64,000 bases of DNA from Bythopirellula polymerisocia (GTDB lineage Bacteria; Planctomycetota; Planctomycetia; Pirellulales; Lacipirellulaceae): NCBI RefSeq assembly GCF_007860015.1, contig NZ_SJPS01000004.1:193567-257566 (forward strand), in the 5' to 3' direction. The position numbers and the translations under genes were made by a program. Position 1 is the stretch's first letter. Every line of letters begins with the position of its first letter. Positions 62,318 to 64,000 of the stretch are shown piece after piece. The notes below the pieces were generated by a model, which was not told the DNA's origin, did not search any database, and saw only the letters and a list, made by a program, of their open reading frames with translations.

Positions 62318-64000
62318 GTGAAAGGCACGTTTCGCAATACTCTGATTTGGTGCAGCTTGTTCGTCGTCTGCCTGGTGGCAAACGTCGGCTGCTGCTCCGT
62401 TTTTCGGAATAAAACAGTTTGGCAACCGCCGTGCTACGCTGCTCCTGATCCCGATGGCATTGGAAACTGGTCGTTGGCAGTAGCTGAAGAAAGCTACGCT
62501 GCGGCGATGCAATCTGAAGCAGCCGGTTGTCCCAACTGCGTTGACTTTTACTATCAGGCAGCAACCTCCTCTTGGCCCGTCCTAGAACGGGAACTTGCTA
62601 AGACTGGTAAGACTTCCGTTCGCTCTGCCGAACTCCATCGCTCAGCAGTCGCCAAGTTGCTCGTGACCGCTCAGCAGTACGGGCGTTGGGATCCCTGTCG
62701 CGGCGTTGCAATCTCCACGGTTTGCGGCAAGAACTTATTACCGACCACCTACCAAGGGTTTACTTGGGGGCCGGAACAGTTTCAGCGACTTGAGCCCGCC
62801 GGGAACTATGCCTCACCCAATGTGTCCCAAGCGTTTCGAGATGGTGGACTAGGAGTACCACTAGTTGCTGTTCGTGACGGCGCAGCTTCGCTTCCCTTCA
62901 CACAGAACAAGCGCACCTTCGCGGCGACTGTCGTTTTGCGGCCCGACGACTCTCAGTCGGGCTATCAACTCGAGTTTCACGACCCACTGCGAGTGAGCAC
63001 CACAGTGGTAGCGGGCAGCCAAGTGCCTTTGGCATACGATATTACGGCCCCGTTTGTGTACGCCACCCAAGGAGAAGATCGACAGTGGCTCGATAGTTTC
63101 CTGTGGCCAGGGTCGGCGGGGGACCGAGATGGTCTATTCATGATCGAGCCCTATCAGCCAGGGAAAATACCAGTCGTATTTATCCACGGTTTGCTCAGCG
63201 ATCCTGTAACGTGGGTCGGTGTGGTGAACGAACTGCGTGCCCGACCAGAGTTGAACGCCCACTTCCAATGGTGGGGCTTTCGCTATGCGACTGGAGAGCC
63301 TTTTCTGACAAGTGCAGCCATTCTGCGCCGGCAGATGAAAGAGCTTCGGCAGACGTACGATCCCACCCATAGCGACCCTGCACTTTCGCAAACAGTTCTG
63401 ATTGCGCATAGCTTGGGGGGGTTAGTCGCAAAACTGCAAGTTACTAACAGCGGTGATCGGCTTTGGCAAGCCGTTGCTTGTCGTCCGCTAGCGGATGTCG
63501 TAACGACACCAGAAACTCGCCGCTACCTAGCTAGAGATTTTTTCTTTCAGCCTTCGAACGCGGTCAAGCGAGTCGTATTTATCGGAACCCCCCACGAGGG
63601 ATCTCCTTTGGCACGGCGACCCATTGGGCGGATCGGTTCGGCCCTAGTAGAACCGTCGGCCCAATCTGTGCAACGACATAGCCAGCTTGTACGCGACAAT
63701 CCAGATCTCTTCTTTGGTCAAATGGAAGACCACTTTCCCACGAGCATCGATTTGCTGGAACCTCAGAATCCCTTATTGGATGCAACACTGACGCTGCCCT
63801 ATTCGTCAGCAGTGGCCCTCCACTCGATCGTTGGATACGGTCACTACACCTTGACCGGCGAACCCTCTGATGGCGTGGTCCCCGTTCATAGTGCTCGCCT
63901 GATTGGCGTCCAAAGCGAGAAAGAAGTCGAAGCTAACCACGAATTCCTGCATCGCGACCCAGTCACAGTTGCAGAGCTGGTCCACATCCTCCACGAACAT
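62318..64000 (+). CDS. Exported alpha/beta hydrolase (lipase/esterase-like), C-terminus beyond window
   Basis: GTG at 62318 opens a frame of 561 codons that reaches the right edge, so the C-terminus is missing. A signal sequence near the start (TLIWCSLFVVCLVANVGCC) has a Cys that could be a lipobox. A 250-residue N-terminal domain of unknown fold is followed by an alpha/beta hydrolase: IPVVFIHGLLSDPVTW, nucleophile elbow AHSLGG (Ser) and a late His (NHEFLHRDP). FIGTPHEGSPLA resembles large esterase/lipase families. Substrate unknown. Start has GGAGGAG 11 bases upstream. Confidence 0.82.
   Translation, partial: MKGTFRNTLIWCSLFVVCLVANVGCCSVFRNKTVWQPPCYAAPDPDGIGNWSLAVAEESYAAAMQSEAAGCPNCVDFYYQAATSSWPVLERELAKTGKTSVRSAELHRSAVAKLLVTAQQYGRWDPCRGVAISTVCGKNLLPTTYQGFTWGPEQFQRLEPAGNYASPNVSQAFRDGGLGVPLVAVRDGAASLPFTQNKRTFAATVVLRPDDSQSGYQLEFHDPLRVSTTVVAGSQVPLAYDITAPFVYATQGEDRQWLDSFLWPGSAGDRDGLFMIEPYQPGKIPVVFIHGLLSDPVTWVGVVNELRARPELNAHFQWWGFRYATGEPFLTSAAILRRQMKELRQTYDPTHSDPALSQTVLIAHSLGGLVAKLQVTNSGDRLWQAVACRPLADVVTTPETRRYLARDFFFQPSNAVKRVVFIGTPHEGSPLARRPIGRIGSALVEPSAQSVQRHSQLVRDNPDLFFGQMEDHFPTSIDLLEPQNPLLDATLTLPYSSAVALHSIVGYGHYTLTGEPSDGVVPVHSARLIGVQSEKEVEANHEFLHRDPVTVAELVHILHEH

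Overview
The window looks like a chromosomal stretch of a planctomycete, most likely of the order Pirellulales. This rests on the mix of families: a DUF6798-like membrane protein, a DUF6800-like peptide, a PEP-CTERM protein, exported fusions of cytochrome c with other domains, a giant alpha-2-macroglobulin, many short basic proteins, frequent GTG/TTG starts, and rpsP-trmD-rplS without rimM. It is mostly housekeeping DNA. There is no rRNA, CRISPR array or intact insertion sequence. || Layout. 1-2.4 kb (minus): envelope polysaccharide genes, a GT-C-like membrane protein cut by the left edge and a polyprenyl glycosylphosphotransferase. 2.7-8.9 kb: alpha-2-macroglobulin with an intact thioester motif. 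8.9-13.9 kb: dcd, nth, a DUF309 protein, a LON-domain protein, folE and two unrecognised genes. 13.9-20.4 kb: an FAD/Fe-S oxidoreductase followed tightly by moaD, moaE, moaA, a class V aminotransferase/cysteine desulfurase and a YkgJ-type cysteine-cluster protein; this reads as a molybdopterin and sulfur unit. 20.7-25.3 kb: HU, a small lipoprotein, a dihydroorotate dehydrogenase and rpsP-trmD-rplS-yraN, with a long inverted repeat in each of the first two spacers of that operon. 25.4-35.4 kb: an exported phosphatase-cytochrome fusion, a methyltransferase, a PQQ-like propeller protein, an ABC-2 exporter, two secondary transporters and a DEAD-box helicase. || 35.4-41 kb is gene-poor and accessory. 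Its key feature is tRNA-Ser(UGA): 19 bp at the tRNA 3' end recur (18/19) as a direct repeat 3.5 kb away. Between the copies lie a SRAP protein, a PEP-CTERM protein, a PAS-like protein and a decayed tyrosine recombinase beside the tRNA. This looks like the relic of a tRNA-integrated element. || 41-46 kb (minus): clpB and dnaK, with three copies of a 15-bp motif upstream of dnaK. 46.3-51.9 kb (plus): pheA, tpiA, secG, yicC, gmk, rpoZ, coaC and coaB; coaB has no canonical start codon that keeps its conserved N-terminus and is in frame with coaC across one TAG. 52-64 kb: a DUF2934 protein, a CBS-domain protein with twin palindromes upstream, an M29 aminopeptidase, an acyl-CoA dehydrogenase, a redoxin/cytochrome/copper-monooxygenase/EF-hand fusion, an MMPL transporter, a rhomboid protease and an alpha/beta hydrolase cut by the right edge. 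|| All calls come from reading the sequence and recognising motifs; no database search was possible. Starts were moved from the longest frame where a ribosome binding site or family N-terminus argued for it.
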